Positions 3,918 to 9,501 of a stretch of DNA of 9,501 bases are shown piece after piece; positions within the stretch are counted from its first letter, which is position 1; each line of letters opens with the position of its first letter. A model generated the notes under the pieces. The model was given only the letters and a program-made list of their open reading frames with translations, made no database searches and had not been told where the DNA came from. Origin of the DNA: an uncultured Ruminococcus sp. GTDB taxonomy: Bacteria > Bacillota > Clostridia > Oscillospirales > Acutalibacteraceae. The position numbers and the translations under genes are program-made. Location of the stretch: contig CADBRK010000106.1 in assembly GCA_902797065.1 (NCBI GenBank), forward strand, positions 1-9,501. Direction: 5' to 3'.

Positions 3918-6548
3918 TTACATCATTCCCTCAACAATACCGTAAGCCTGCGCAAGTGCTTCGTCCACCTTTGAAATATCCTTAGCGCCTGCCATAGCCA
4001 TCTCGGGCTTACCGCCGCCGTTGCCGCCCGTTACCTGTGCGACAGCCTTTGCGACCATACCTGCCTTGACGCCGCTCTTTACGGCTGCCTTTGTGCATGC
4101 AGTACAGAACGTGCCCTTACCGCCGCCGATGCCTGCAAGTACAACAACGCTGTTCTCATACTTTGAAGTGATCTTGTCGCAGATACCTCTGAGCATATCT
4201 GCCGATACATCGTCAAGCTTGCCCGTGAATACGCTTGTGCCGTTTATGTTCTTCTCCGATGCAATAATGCCCGAGATCATGCCGTCTGCAAGCTTGTTGT
4301 TCAGCTCCTCGATCTTTCTGTCTTTCTCTCTGATCGTTTCGGCAGCCTTTTCACAGCCTGCAACAAGGTCCCACGGATTTGCTACTTTAAGCTTTTCGGC
4401 AGCCTGACCGATAATAGCCATTGCGTTTCCGAGATATGCAAGTACTCCCTGACCCGTTACAGCCTCTATTCTTCTAACTCCTGCCGCTGCGGAAGCCTCG
4501 GAACGTATATGGAACAAACCAAGCTTCGACGTATTGTCAACATGTGTACCGCCGCAGAATTCAACCGAGAAATCGCCTGCGCTCACAACTCTTACAACGT
4601 CGCCGTACTTCTCGCCGAAAAGCGCCATAGCGCCGAGCTTTCTTGCTTCTTCTATCGGCATTTCACGGCTTACAACTTCTATGCCCTCAAGTATCTTTGC
4701 ATTGACGAGCTTCTCGACTTTAACAAGCTCCTCTGCCGTCATAGCGGAGAAATGCGTAAAGTCAAATCTGAGTTTATCGTCCGTTACAAGCTGGCCTGCC
4801 TGCTGAACGTGTGTTCCGAGCACATCTCTGAGAGCAGCCTGAAGAAGGTGAGCCGCCGTATGGTTGCGCATAATATCGCTGCGTCTTACTGCGTCTACCT
4901 TTGCCGAAACATCTGCGCCGACGCTTGCCATACCCTTTGTTATCTTTGAAGTGTGGAATATAATGCCGTTATTGTTTTTGGTTGTGTTCTGCACCTCTGC
5001 GGTGAAGTCGCCGCATTCGATCACGCCCGTATCGCCTGTCTGTCCGCCGCTCTCTGCATAGAACGGTGTTTTGCCGAGAATGATAATGACCTCGTCGCCC
5101 TCATAAGCGGCGGTTACTCTTTCGCCGTCCTTAACGACAGCGAGTACCTTAGTATCGTTTGCGAAATCCGTGTATCCCGTAAACTCTGTCTTTGCAATAT
5201 CGGAAAGGTCTGTCGAATCGCTTATCCAAGCGTCTGCGCCTGCGTTCTTGCGTGCGTTTCTTGCATTCTTTTTCTGGATAGCAAGCAGCTCTCTGAATCT
5301 GCCCTCGTCAACTTCAAAGCCCTTGTCTGCGGCGATCTCCTTGGTAAGGTCTATCGGGAAGCCGTATGTATCGCTGAGCTTAAAAGCATCGTCGCCGCTG
5401 ATTGTCTTTTTATCGGCGAAATCAAGCAGCTTTTCGAGCATTGACATACCCTGCTCTATCGTGCGTGAGAAGTTCTCCTCCTCTGTTTTGATGAGCTTTG
5501 TGATGAACTCCTCTTTCTCTCTGAGTTCGGGGTATGCGCCCTCGTTTTCTTTAATAACGGTGGAGCATACCTTATAGAGGAAAGGTTCATGTACGCCGAG
5601 CATGCGTCCGTGACGAGCCGCACGTCTGAGGAGTCTTCTCAGAACATAGCCCTTGCCCTCGTTTGACGGCATTACACCGTCGCTTATCATAAACGTCGTG
5701 GAACGGATATGGTCTGTGATTACACGCAGAGAAATATCGCTCTTCTCACCTGCGCCGTACTTCACGCCCGTGATCTCGCTGATATGCTTCATGATATTCT
5801 GCACGGTATCTACAAGGAAAAGGTTGTCAACGCCCTGCATTACGCATGCGAGTCTTTCAAGACCCATGCCCGTATCTATATTCGGGTGATCGAGCGGAGT
5901 ATATGTACCCTTGCCGTCGCTGTCAAACTGAGTGAACACAAGGTTCCACACTTCTACATAGCGGTCGCAGTCGCAGCCGACGCCGCAGGTGGGTTTGCCG
6001 CAGCCCTTATCCTCGCCTCTGTCGAAATATATCTCCGAGCAGGGACCGCACGGACCCGAGCCATGCTCCCAGAAGTTATCCTCTTTGCCGAGTCTTACTA
6101 TATGCGAGGGGTCTACTCCCCTTCTCTGTGTCCAGATCTCGAAAGCCTGTTCGTCGTTCTCGTAGATCGAGCAGTAAAGCTTCTCCTTCGGCATTTTGAG
6201 AACTTCCGTGAAGAACTCCCACGCCCATGTTGTAGCCTCCTCCTTGAAGTAATCTCCGAAAGAGAAGTTGCCGAGCATTTCAAAATATGTGCCGTGACGC
6301 GCAGTGATTCCGACACGCTCGATGTCCGGTGTGCGTATACACTTCTGGCATGTTGTAACGCGCTTTCTCGGCGGAGTTACCTCACCCGTGAAGTACTTCT
6401 TCATCGGGGCCATTCCCGAATTGATAAGCAGAAGGCTCGTGTCGTCCTTCGGGGGGATAAGCGAAAAGCTCTTTAATCTGAGATGCCCCTTCGACTCAAA
6501 AAACGATAAAAATTTTTCTCTTAACTCGTTAAGTCCTGTCCATTCCAT
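3918..6548 (-). CDS. alaS: Alanine--tRNA ligase (AlaRS)
   Basis: Class II aminoacyl-tRNA synthetase that charges tRNA-Ala in the cytoplasm and edits mischarged Ser and Gly. The 876-residue length is normal. In order there is the aminoacylation domain (motif 2 region RVTTCQKCIRTPDIERVG at about 63-80, GNFSFGDYF at about 93-101, and NIDTGMGLERLACV at about 223-236), then the tRNA-binding middle, then the editing domain with the metal-site pairs HTAAH (563-567) and CGGTH (665-669). A C-terminal DHHA1-like segment rich in GGGKG and GGNGGGKPEMAMAGAKD follows. The cysteine-rich insert CGKPTCGVGCDCDRY (183-197) is common in clostridial enzymes. The ATG is preceded by AAAGGAGAG. Expression is controlled by the T-box leader immediately upstream. 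All catalytic and editing motifs appear intact. Confidence 0.98.
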   Translation of the reverse strand: MEWTGLNELREKFLSFFESKGHLRLKSFSLIPPKDDTSLLLINSGMAPMKKYFTGEVTPPRKRVTTCQKCIRTPDIERVGITARHGTYFEMLGNFSFGDYFKEEATTWAWEFFTEVLKMPKEKLYCSIYENDEQAFEIWTQRRGVDPSHIVRLGKEDNFWEHGSGPCGPCSEIYFDRGEDKGCGKPTCGVGCDCDRYVEVWNLVFTQFDSDGKGTYTPLDHPNIDTGMGLERLACVMQGVDNLFLVDTVQNIMKHISEITGVKYGAGEKSDISLRVITDHIRSTTFMISDGVMPSNEGKGYVLRRLLRRAARHGRMLGVHEPFLYKVCSTVIKENEGAYPELREKEEFITKLIKTEEENFSRTIEQGMSMLEKLLDFADKKTISGDDAFKLSDTYGFPIDLTKEIAADKGFEVDEGRFRELLAIQKKNARNARKNAGADAWISDSTDLSDIAKTEFTGYTDFANDTKVLAVVKDGERVTAAYEGDEVIIILGKTPFYAESGGQTGDTGVIECGDFTAEVQNTTKNNNGIIFHTSKITKGMASVGADVSAKVDAVRRSDIMRNHTAAHLLQAALRDVLGTHVQQAGQLVTDDKLRFDFTHFSAMTAEELVKVEKLVNAKILEGIEVVSREMPIEEARKLGAMALFGEKYGDVVRVVSAGDFSVEFCGGTHVDNTSKLGLFHIRSEASAAAGVRRIEAVTGQGVLAYLGNAMAIIGQAAEKLKVANPWDLVAGCEKAAETIREKDRKIEELNNKLADGMISGIIASEKNINGTSVFTGKLDDVSADMLRGICDKITSKYENSVVVLAGIGGGKGTFCTACTKAAVKSGVKAGMVAKAVAQVTGGNGGGKPEMAMAGAKDISKVDEALAQAYGIVEGMM

Positions 6549-6571
6549 GTTAATTCTCTCCTTTAAATTTC

Positions 6572-6608
6572 AAAAAACGCCCCACAAGACGCCATGCCTT
6601 ATGGGACG
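6572..6608 (-). terminator. T-box-controlled terminator of the alaS leader
   Basis: CGTCCCATAAG (6598-6608) pairs over 11 bp, with two G-U pairs, with CTTGTGGGGCG (6578-6588). Six T (6572-6577) follow. It lies about 20 nt before the alaS ribosome binding site. Its 5' arm directly follows the T-box, so antiterminator and terminator are mutually exclusive. Confidence 0.92.
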
Positions 6609-6800
6609 ATAAAATACCGCGGTACCACCCGTATTATGTACGGTTATCCGTACATCACTCAATTTTCTTTAACGCAGAAATACGCCGCGCTTTCACACGG
6701 AGGCTCCGAGGCAGCTGCCGATGGTTGACAGTGGGACTTTCACCGTACGTCCCCTCTCTGAACAGCAATTACACCGGCTCATCTCTTCACAGCCCGACTG
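6572..6800 (-). promoter_or_regulatory. T-box riboswitch leader of alaS
   Basis: The leader contains the T-box element CGGGTGGTACCGCG (6618-6631), which pairs with the uncharged tRNA acceptor end. Just before it is a perfect 7-bp stem III (TGTACGG/CCGTACA, 6637-6654). The terminator follows. Stem I helices are visible as GCCGGTG/CATCGGC (6772-6778 with 6717-6723) and GGGAC/GTCCC (6749-6753 with 6733-6737), with an AG-bulge-like CAGAGAGG between them. Overlapping Ala codons GCA, GCT and GCC occur at about 6711-6719, so the specifier is plausible but cannot be fixed by eye. Low charged tRNA-Ala should favour readthrough into alaS. Confidence 0.93.
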
Positions 6801-6806
6801 TTTTTC

Positions 6807-6835
6807 ATTATATAACTTAAAATTCAAATTGTCAA
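6807..6835 (-). promoter_or_regulatory. Consensus sigma-A promoter of alaS
   Basis: Minus strand TTGACA (6830-6835), a 17-nt spacer and TATAAT (6807-6812) match the vegetative consensus perfectly. Transcription should begin near 6800, giving a leader of about 250 nt. So strong a promoter suits a gene controlled mainly by leader termination. Confidence 0.92.
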
Positions 6836-6880
6836 CAGGGTTTTTGAACAAGTAAAGAAAAAATGAAAGGATAAACATAA

Positions 6881-6930
6881 GCAGCACCGCATATATTTCC
6901 TTTTACATCCCGGCTGCTGTGCGGTGCTGC
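6881..6930. repeat. 10-bp inverted repeat between the ECF operon terminator and alaS promoter
   Basis: GCAGCACCGC (6881-6890) and GCGGTGCTGC (6921-6930) are perfect inverted repeats around a 30-nt loop. On the minus strand the stem is followed by a loosely T-rich stretch with TTTTTT some way downstream. It may be a second, weak terminator of the ECF operon or a protein-binding palindrome. Confidence 0.5.
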
Positions 6931-6937
6931 CTTAAAC

Positions 6938-6962
6938 AAAAAAACAGAGCGCCGAAGCGCCC
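6938..6962 (-). terminator. Intrinsic terminator of the ECF sigma/anti-sigma operon
   Basis: The minus strand reads GGGCGC-TTCG-GCGCTC (6947-6962), a 6-bp stem with one G-U pair closed by a stable UUCG tetraloop. TG and seven T (6938-6944) follow. It begins 13 nt after the stop codon of the preceding gene. Confidence 0.92.
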
Positions 6963-6975
6963 TGCCGTGTGGGAT

Positions 6976-7791
6976 TTATTCTGCTGCCGATTGAAAGTCG
7001 CTGTCAAACTCATAAGGATTATCGACCTCGGGATCAAAATCCTCGTAATTATCGACCGATTTCCGGACAATGTTTTTGATCAAATCGGAGAATCCGCCTA
7101 ATCCGCCTGCTTTGGGAAATATCGTAGCCTCTGCGATCGATCCGTCCGACATTACCGTGAATACATCGTATGTACCGTCGTGGTTTGAAACGCCGTCCGC
7201 AGTGCCGTCGGCCTCGTCTACAGCAAGAGTCATTGACTGTGTTCCGAATTCTGTTGTAATGATAAGAGCCGTCTGATCGACGTAATCGTCTTTGCCTATT
7301 TCTGCGATCGGCGATCTGTCTATATCGGTATAGAGGTTGAGCGTCGGCTCGGGAACATCTGACGCTATGATGTACTCGCCGTTGTATGTAACATACATCT
7401 GTGTGTTTTTGTCTACCGGCTCGGAATGTGTAACGTAGATCCATGCTTCTTTGTCCTCAACTTCAAATCTCCACGAAACAGTGTCTACGCTCCACTCGTG
7501 AAAGTAAGCGTCCTTCTCCTCGCCGTTGAAGATGATCTTAACCGTTTCTTCCTGTTCATAAGGACCCTTTGTCGCTTTTGCTGCTATCATGCCGCCTGCC
7601 AATGCCAATGCTACAACTGCCGCTGTAATGTAAACGAACTTTCTCATACTGATAACTTTTCCTTTCTTTGGCTCTGTTTTAATATCGGTTTCATTCATTT
7701 CGATGAGCTTTCTTTTCAGTTCATCGGAGGCATGAATGCTGTCAAATGCCTCTGTATATAGATCTTTGATCCTCTTATCCTCGTTTTTCAT
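6976..7791 (-). CDS. Single-pass membrane protein, probable anti-sigma factor of the adjacent ECF sigma factor
   Basis: The 271-residue product has a charged cytoplasmic N-terminus of about 48 residues (KNEDKRIKDLYTEAFDSIHA), one hydrophobic helix at about residues 51-71 (FVYITAAVVALALAGGMIAA), and an extracytoplasmic domain of about 200 residues ending in an acidic tail (EDFDPEVDNPYEFDSDF). This is the topology of membrane anti-sigma factors. No HxxxCxxC zinc motif is present, and I do not recognise the outer domain. It starts 3 nt after the sigma gene stop codon; GGAGG inside the end of that gene lies 8 nt before the ATG, implying coupled translation. The role is inferred mainly from topology and operon position. 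It may sense or transmit an envelope signal. Confidence 0.72.
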   Translation of the reverse strand: MKNEDKRIKDLYTEAFDSIHASDELKRKLIEMNETDIKTEPKKGKVISMRKFVYITAAVVALALAGGMIAAKATKGPYEQEETVKIIFNGEEKDAYFHEWSVDTVSWRFEVEDKEAWIYVTHSEPVDKNTQMYVTYNGEYIIASDVPEPTLNLYTDIDRSPIAEIGKDDYVDQTALIITTEFGTQSMTLAVDEADGTADGVSNHDGTYDVFTVMSDGSIAEATIFPKAGGLGGFSDLIKNIVRKSVDNYEDFDPEVDNPYEFDSDFQSAAE

Positions 7792-7794
7792 GGC

Positions 7795-8271
7795 TCACGC
7801 CTCCTTCAATATTGACTTGAGCTTGTTTCTTGCTCTCATTAATCTGATCTGTACATTCGATTCCGAAACGTCAAGTATTTTCGATATTTCCTTCACGCTG
7901 TACCCTTCGTAGTAGTAGAGATGTACGACTGCGCTGTAATTCTTCGGGAGCGTCATTAACGCAGCCATAACCTCGCTTGTCTGTTCCGTCTTATCACTGT
8001 ATGAAGGTTCGGCTGTCATATCGTCGAACGATACTTTATTCCTGTGCCAGAATGATTTGTAGTTGTTCTTGCATTCGTTTATCGCACATCTGATGAGCCA
8101 GCGCTTCATATGTTCGTCGTCGGTAAACTCCGTGTCTGCCGTCATGAGCTTTATAAACACATTCTGCACGGCGTCCTCAGCGTCCTCTTTATTTTTGCAG
8201 CAGCTGTAAGCAGCTCTGTAAACTGTATCTATGTATTTCTCCGCTGCCTGTTTATATTCGCCCGAGTCCAT
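7795..8271 (-). CDS. ECF-type RNA polymerase sigma factor (sigma-70 family)
   Basis: The 158-residue product has the two-domain ECF plan. Region 2 covers about residues 8-75, with YIDTVYRAAYSCCKNKEDAE, AVQNVFIKL and MKRWLIRCAINECKN. Region 4 lies near the C-terminus (LPKNYSAVVHLYYYEGYSVK, then EISKILDVSESNVQIRLMRA), containing the helix-turn-helix. A short linker separates them. I chose the ATG at 8271 because AGGAGG lies 6 nt upstream; a frame-open ATG at 8310 would add 13 lysine- and arginine-rich residues and places the ribosome binding site inside the gene. It is the first gene of a two-gene operon with its likely anti-sigma factor. Its regulon cannot be predicted from here. Confidence 0.93.
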   Translation of the reverse strand: MDSGEYKQAAEKYIDTVYRAAYSCCKNKEDAEDAVQNVFIKLMTADTEFTDDEHMKRWLIRCAINECKNNYKSFWHRNKVSFDDMTAEPSYSDKTEQTSEVMAALMTLPKNYSAVVHLYYYEGYSVKEISKILDVSESNVQIRLMRARNKLKSILKEA

Positions 8272-8304
8272 ACACAGCCTCCTCTCTTTTTTCTTTGAAA
8301 GTCC

Positions 8305-8333
8305 TTTCATATAATAAACAATTTACAAAGCCA
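8305..8333 (-). promoter_or_regulatory. Possible promoter of the ECF sigma operon
   Basis: The minus strand shows TTGGCT, a 17-nt spacer and TATGAA, each matching four of six consensus bases. The resulting leader would be short. The DNA further upstream (about 8335-8395) is extremely AT-rich, with A and T tracts that could act as an UP element. An ECF self-recognised promoter is equally possible but cannot be identified without knowing its consensus. Confidence 0.35.
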
Positions 8334-8402
8334 AAATATTACACCCAAAATAAAAATTTTTAAATTTTTTTATTTACGCATTGATTTATTCAGTGACTCC
8401 TA

Positions 8403-8438
8403 TATGCATCCGATCACCGCAGGGCAACCGGATGCATA
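8403..8438. repeat. 10-bp perfect inverted repeat downstream of sigG
   Basis: TATGCATCCG (8403-8412) and CGGATGCATA (8429-8438) are exact inverted repeats separated by 16 nt, about 40 nt after the sigG stop codon. No T-run follows on the minus strand, so it is not a classic terminator. The position still suggests mRNA 3'-end structure for sigG; an operator is possible. Confidence 0.6.
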
Positions 8439-8476
8439 ATGCGGACAGTTGACGATCTCGGACGCAGGCATGAGCA

Positions 8477-9262
8477 TCATCGGCAGCTTTTCTTGATCTG
8501 TTCGAGCGCACCCTTCTCTATTCTGCTTACCTGCGCCTGAGAAATACCTATCTCGCGCGCAACCTCTGTCTGTGTTTTTCCGATATAAAACCTCATTGCA
8601 AGGATACGCTTTTCCCGTTCGCTGAGTCCGTCCATAGCGTCTTTGATAGCTATCTCTTCAAGCCAGTTCATATCGGAATTATTGTCGCTGATCTGATCCA
8701 TCACATATATAGTATCGCTGCCGTCGGAGAAAACAGGCTCATACAAAGATACCGGCTCGACTATCGCTTCCAGCGCAAGCACAATATTTTCCTTCGGGAT
8801 ATTCAGATTATCGGCTATTTCCTCGACGGTCGGTTCTCTGTCAAGCTTATTTGTAAGCTTTTCTTTTGCCTGCATAGCCTTATAGGCGGTATCACGTATG
8901 CTTCGGCTTATCCTGATATAGCTGCTGTCACGCAGATAGCGGCGGACTTCGCCGATTATCATGGGTACGCCGTATGTCGAAAACTTAACGTCAAGAGTAT
9001 CGTCGAAGTTGTCGATCGCCTTAATAAGCCCGATACATCCCACCTGAAACAGATCGTCGGGATTTTCGCCCCGGTTTGCGAACTTCTGAATAACGCTGAG
9101 CACAAGGCGCAGATTGCCGCTGATGAGTTTTTCTCTGGCGGCGCGCTTTTCTTCCGGACTGCCTGTTTTCACCTTTCGCAAAAGCTCCTTCTGATCTGCG
9201 TCTTTGAGGATCTCGAGGTTTGCGGTATTTATGCCGCATATTTCAACCTTGTTATACTGCAA
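8477..9262 (-). CDS. sigG: RNA polymerase sporulation sigma factor SigG (forespore-specific, late)
   Basis: Sigma-70 factor that directs late forespore genes. From the TTG at 9262 the product has 261 residues, close to 260 in B. subtilis SigG. Its start QYNKVEICG aligns position for position with the B. subtilis start SRNKVEICG. GGGAGG (9271-9276) lies 8 nt upstream. The ATG at 9292 looks attractive but lies upstream of the predicted transcription start, so it should not be used. Visible parts are region 2 (GNLRLVLSVIQKFANRGENP, DDLFQVGCIGLIKAIDNFDD, FSTYGVPMIIGEVRRYLRD), region 3 (IRISRSIRDTAYKA, EPTVEEIADNL), YVMDQISD, and region 4 (KTQTEVAREIGISQAQVSRI). The residue matching B. subtilis Asn45, linked to control by CsfB/Gin, is serine here (ISGNL). 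Unlike many sporeformers, sigE and spoIIGA are not directly upstream; a tRNA gene is. Confidence 0.96.
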   Translation of the reverse strand: MQYNKVEICGINTANLEILKDADQKELLRKVKTGSPEEKRAAREKLISGNLRLVLSVIQKFANRGENPDDLFQVGCIGLIKAIDNFDDTLDVKFSTYGVPMIIGEVRRYLRDSSYIRISRSIRDTAYKAMQAKEKLTNKLDREPTVEEIADNLNIPKENIVLALEAIVEPVSLYEPVFSDGSDTIYVMDQISDNNSDMNWLEEIAIKDAMDGLSEREKRILAMRFYIGKTQTEVAREIGISQAQVSRIEKGALEQIKKSCR

Positions 9263-9293
9263 AATCAATTCCTCCCGTAATGCGGTATACATG

Positions 9294-9324
9294 TAGTATT
9301 GCCGCAGAAAGGAACATTAATTCA
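9294..9324 (-). promoter_or_regulatory. Sigma-F/sigma-G-type promoter of sigG
   Basis: The minus strand reads TGAATT (9319-9324), 15 nt, then GGCAATACTA (9294-9303). The -10 fits the sigma-F consensus GGnrAnAnTw at every fixed base and resembles the sigma-G -10 CATACTA. TGAATT resembles the sigma-G -35 TGAATA. The start site would be near 9287, leaving a short leader before the ribosome binding site at 9271-9276. In B. subtilis sigG is made by sigma-F and then reinforced by sigma-G. Confidence 0.72.
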
Positions 9325-9372
9325 TTAAGGCAGCCAAAACTGAAGAAAGCGAAAAAAAATCAAAATTTCCTA

Positions 9373-9401
9373 TTGACAAACAAATAAAAAGATGATATTA
9401 T
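9373..9401 (+). promoter_or_regulatory. Promoter of tRNA-Ser
   Basis: TTGACA (9373-9378), a 17-nt spacer and TATTAT (9396-9401) form a strong sigma-A-type promoter. Transcription would start near 9408, a few bases before the mature tRNA. An overlapping TATAAT at 9401-9406 is 22 nt from the -35 and less suitable. Confidence 0.85.
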
Positions 9402-9414
9402 ATAATAGTCGCAC

Positions 9415-9501
9415 GGAGGGGTGTCCGAGCGGTTTAAGGAGCTAGTCTTGAAAACTAGTGATACCGAAAGGTACCAAGGGTTCGAATCCCTTCCCCTCCG
9501 C
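9415..9501 (+). tRNA. tRNA-Ser, anticodon UGA
   Basis: Class II tRNA with a long variable arm. The acceptor stem is GGAGGGG (9415-9421) with CCCCTCC (9493-9499), and G9500 is the discriminator. The anticodon stem CTAGT/ACTAG encloses the 7-nt loop CTTGAAA, giving anticodon TGA, which reads UCA serine codons. The variable arm has an ACC-GAAA-GGT hairpin, and the T arm is GGGTTCGAATCCC. The window ends at C9501, which may be the first base of an encoded CCA. Confidence 0.97.

Noticed and set aside
5709..6476. 255-residue plus-strand open frame antisense to alaS
   Set aside because: It is the complement of well-conserved AlaRS codons. Long antisense frames are common opposite GC-balanced housekeeping genes, and its composition is not that of a known protein.
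6693..6887. 64-residue minus-strand open frame overlapping the alaS promoter and T-box
   Set aside because: It is fully explained by the consensus promoter and T-box leader and has no family resemblance.
8272..8310. Upstream ATG extending the ECF sigma factor by 13 residues
   Set aside because: The strong AGGAGG lies between this ATG and the ATG at 8271, at ideal distance from the latter, and the added residues are not family-like.
9401..9406. TATAAT as the -10 of the tRNA-Ser promoter
   Set aside because: It is 22 nt from the TTGACA, whereas TATTAT at 9396-9401 has the ideal 17-nt spacing.

Overview
The window looks like chromosomal DNA of an endospore-forming anaerobe of the Bacillota, class Clostridia, most likely a gut Ruminococcaceae/Oscillospiraceae-type bacterium. 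The evidence is a complete spoIIA operon, sporulation sigma-G, a tRNA-Ala-type T-box in front of alaS, clostridial-looking AlaRS cysteines, and a toxin resembling those of gut Clostridia. All protein genes lie on the minus strand; the only plus-strand gene is a tRNA-Ser at the right edge. The genus is inference.

Layout in transcription order, right to left. A tRNA-Ser(UGA) with its own promoter (9373-9501, plus strand) is divergent from sigG (8477-9262), whose upstream DNA carries a sigma-F/sigma-G-type promoter. An ECF sigma factor and a single-pass membrane protein, probably its anti-sigma factor, form a two-gene unit (6976-8271) closed by a UUCG-loop terminator. A consensus promoter and a T-box leader (6572-6835) control alaS (3918-6548). 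A gene-free stretch (3493-3917) holds an 11-bp minisatellite and two large hairpins. A peptidase-U32 family protein, probably a tRNA-hydroxylation enzyme, follows (2275-3492). Next is a compact AT-rich module (1552-2256): promoter, two identical 46-nt tandem repeats, intrinsic terminator, and a toxin-like gene. The left end is spoIIAA-spoIIAB-sigF (49-1456).

The most interesting element is the 1552-2256 module. Its architecture is that of a type III toxin-antitoxin system: a repeat-containing antitoxin RNA, a terminator that limits toxin expression, and a ToxN/CptN/TenpN-like endoribonuclease. Each repeat can be drawn as an H-type pseudoknot. The module sits directly upstream of the operon that starts forespore-specific gene expression.

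How the genes fit together: SpoIIAA, SpoIIAB and SigF form the partner-switching circuit that activates sigma-F in the forespore. Sigma-F then turns on sigG, and the predicted promoter at 9294-9324 fits that order. AlaRS and the U32 protein both serve translation and tRNA biology. The ECF pair is a separate signal-responsive unit.
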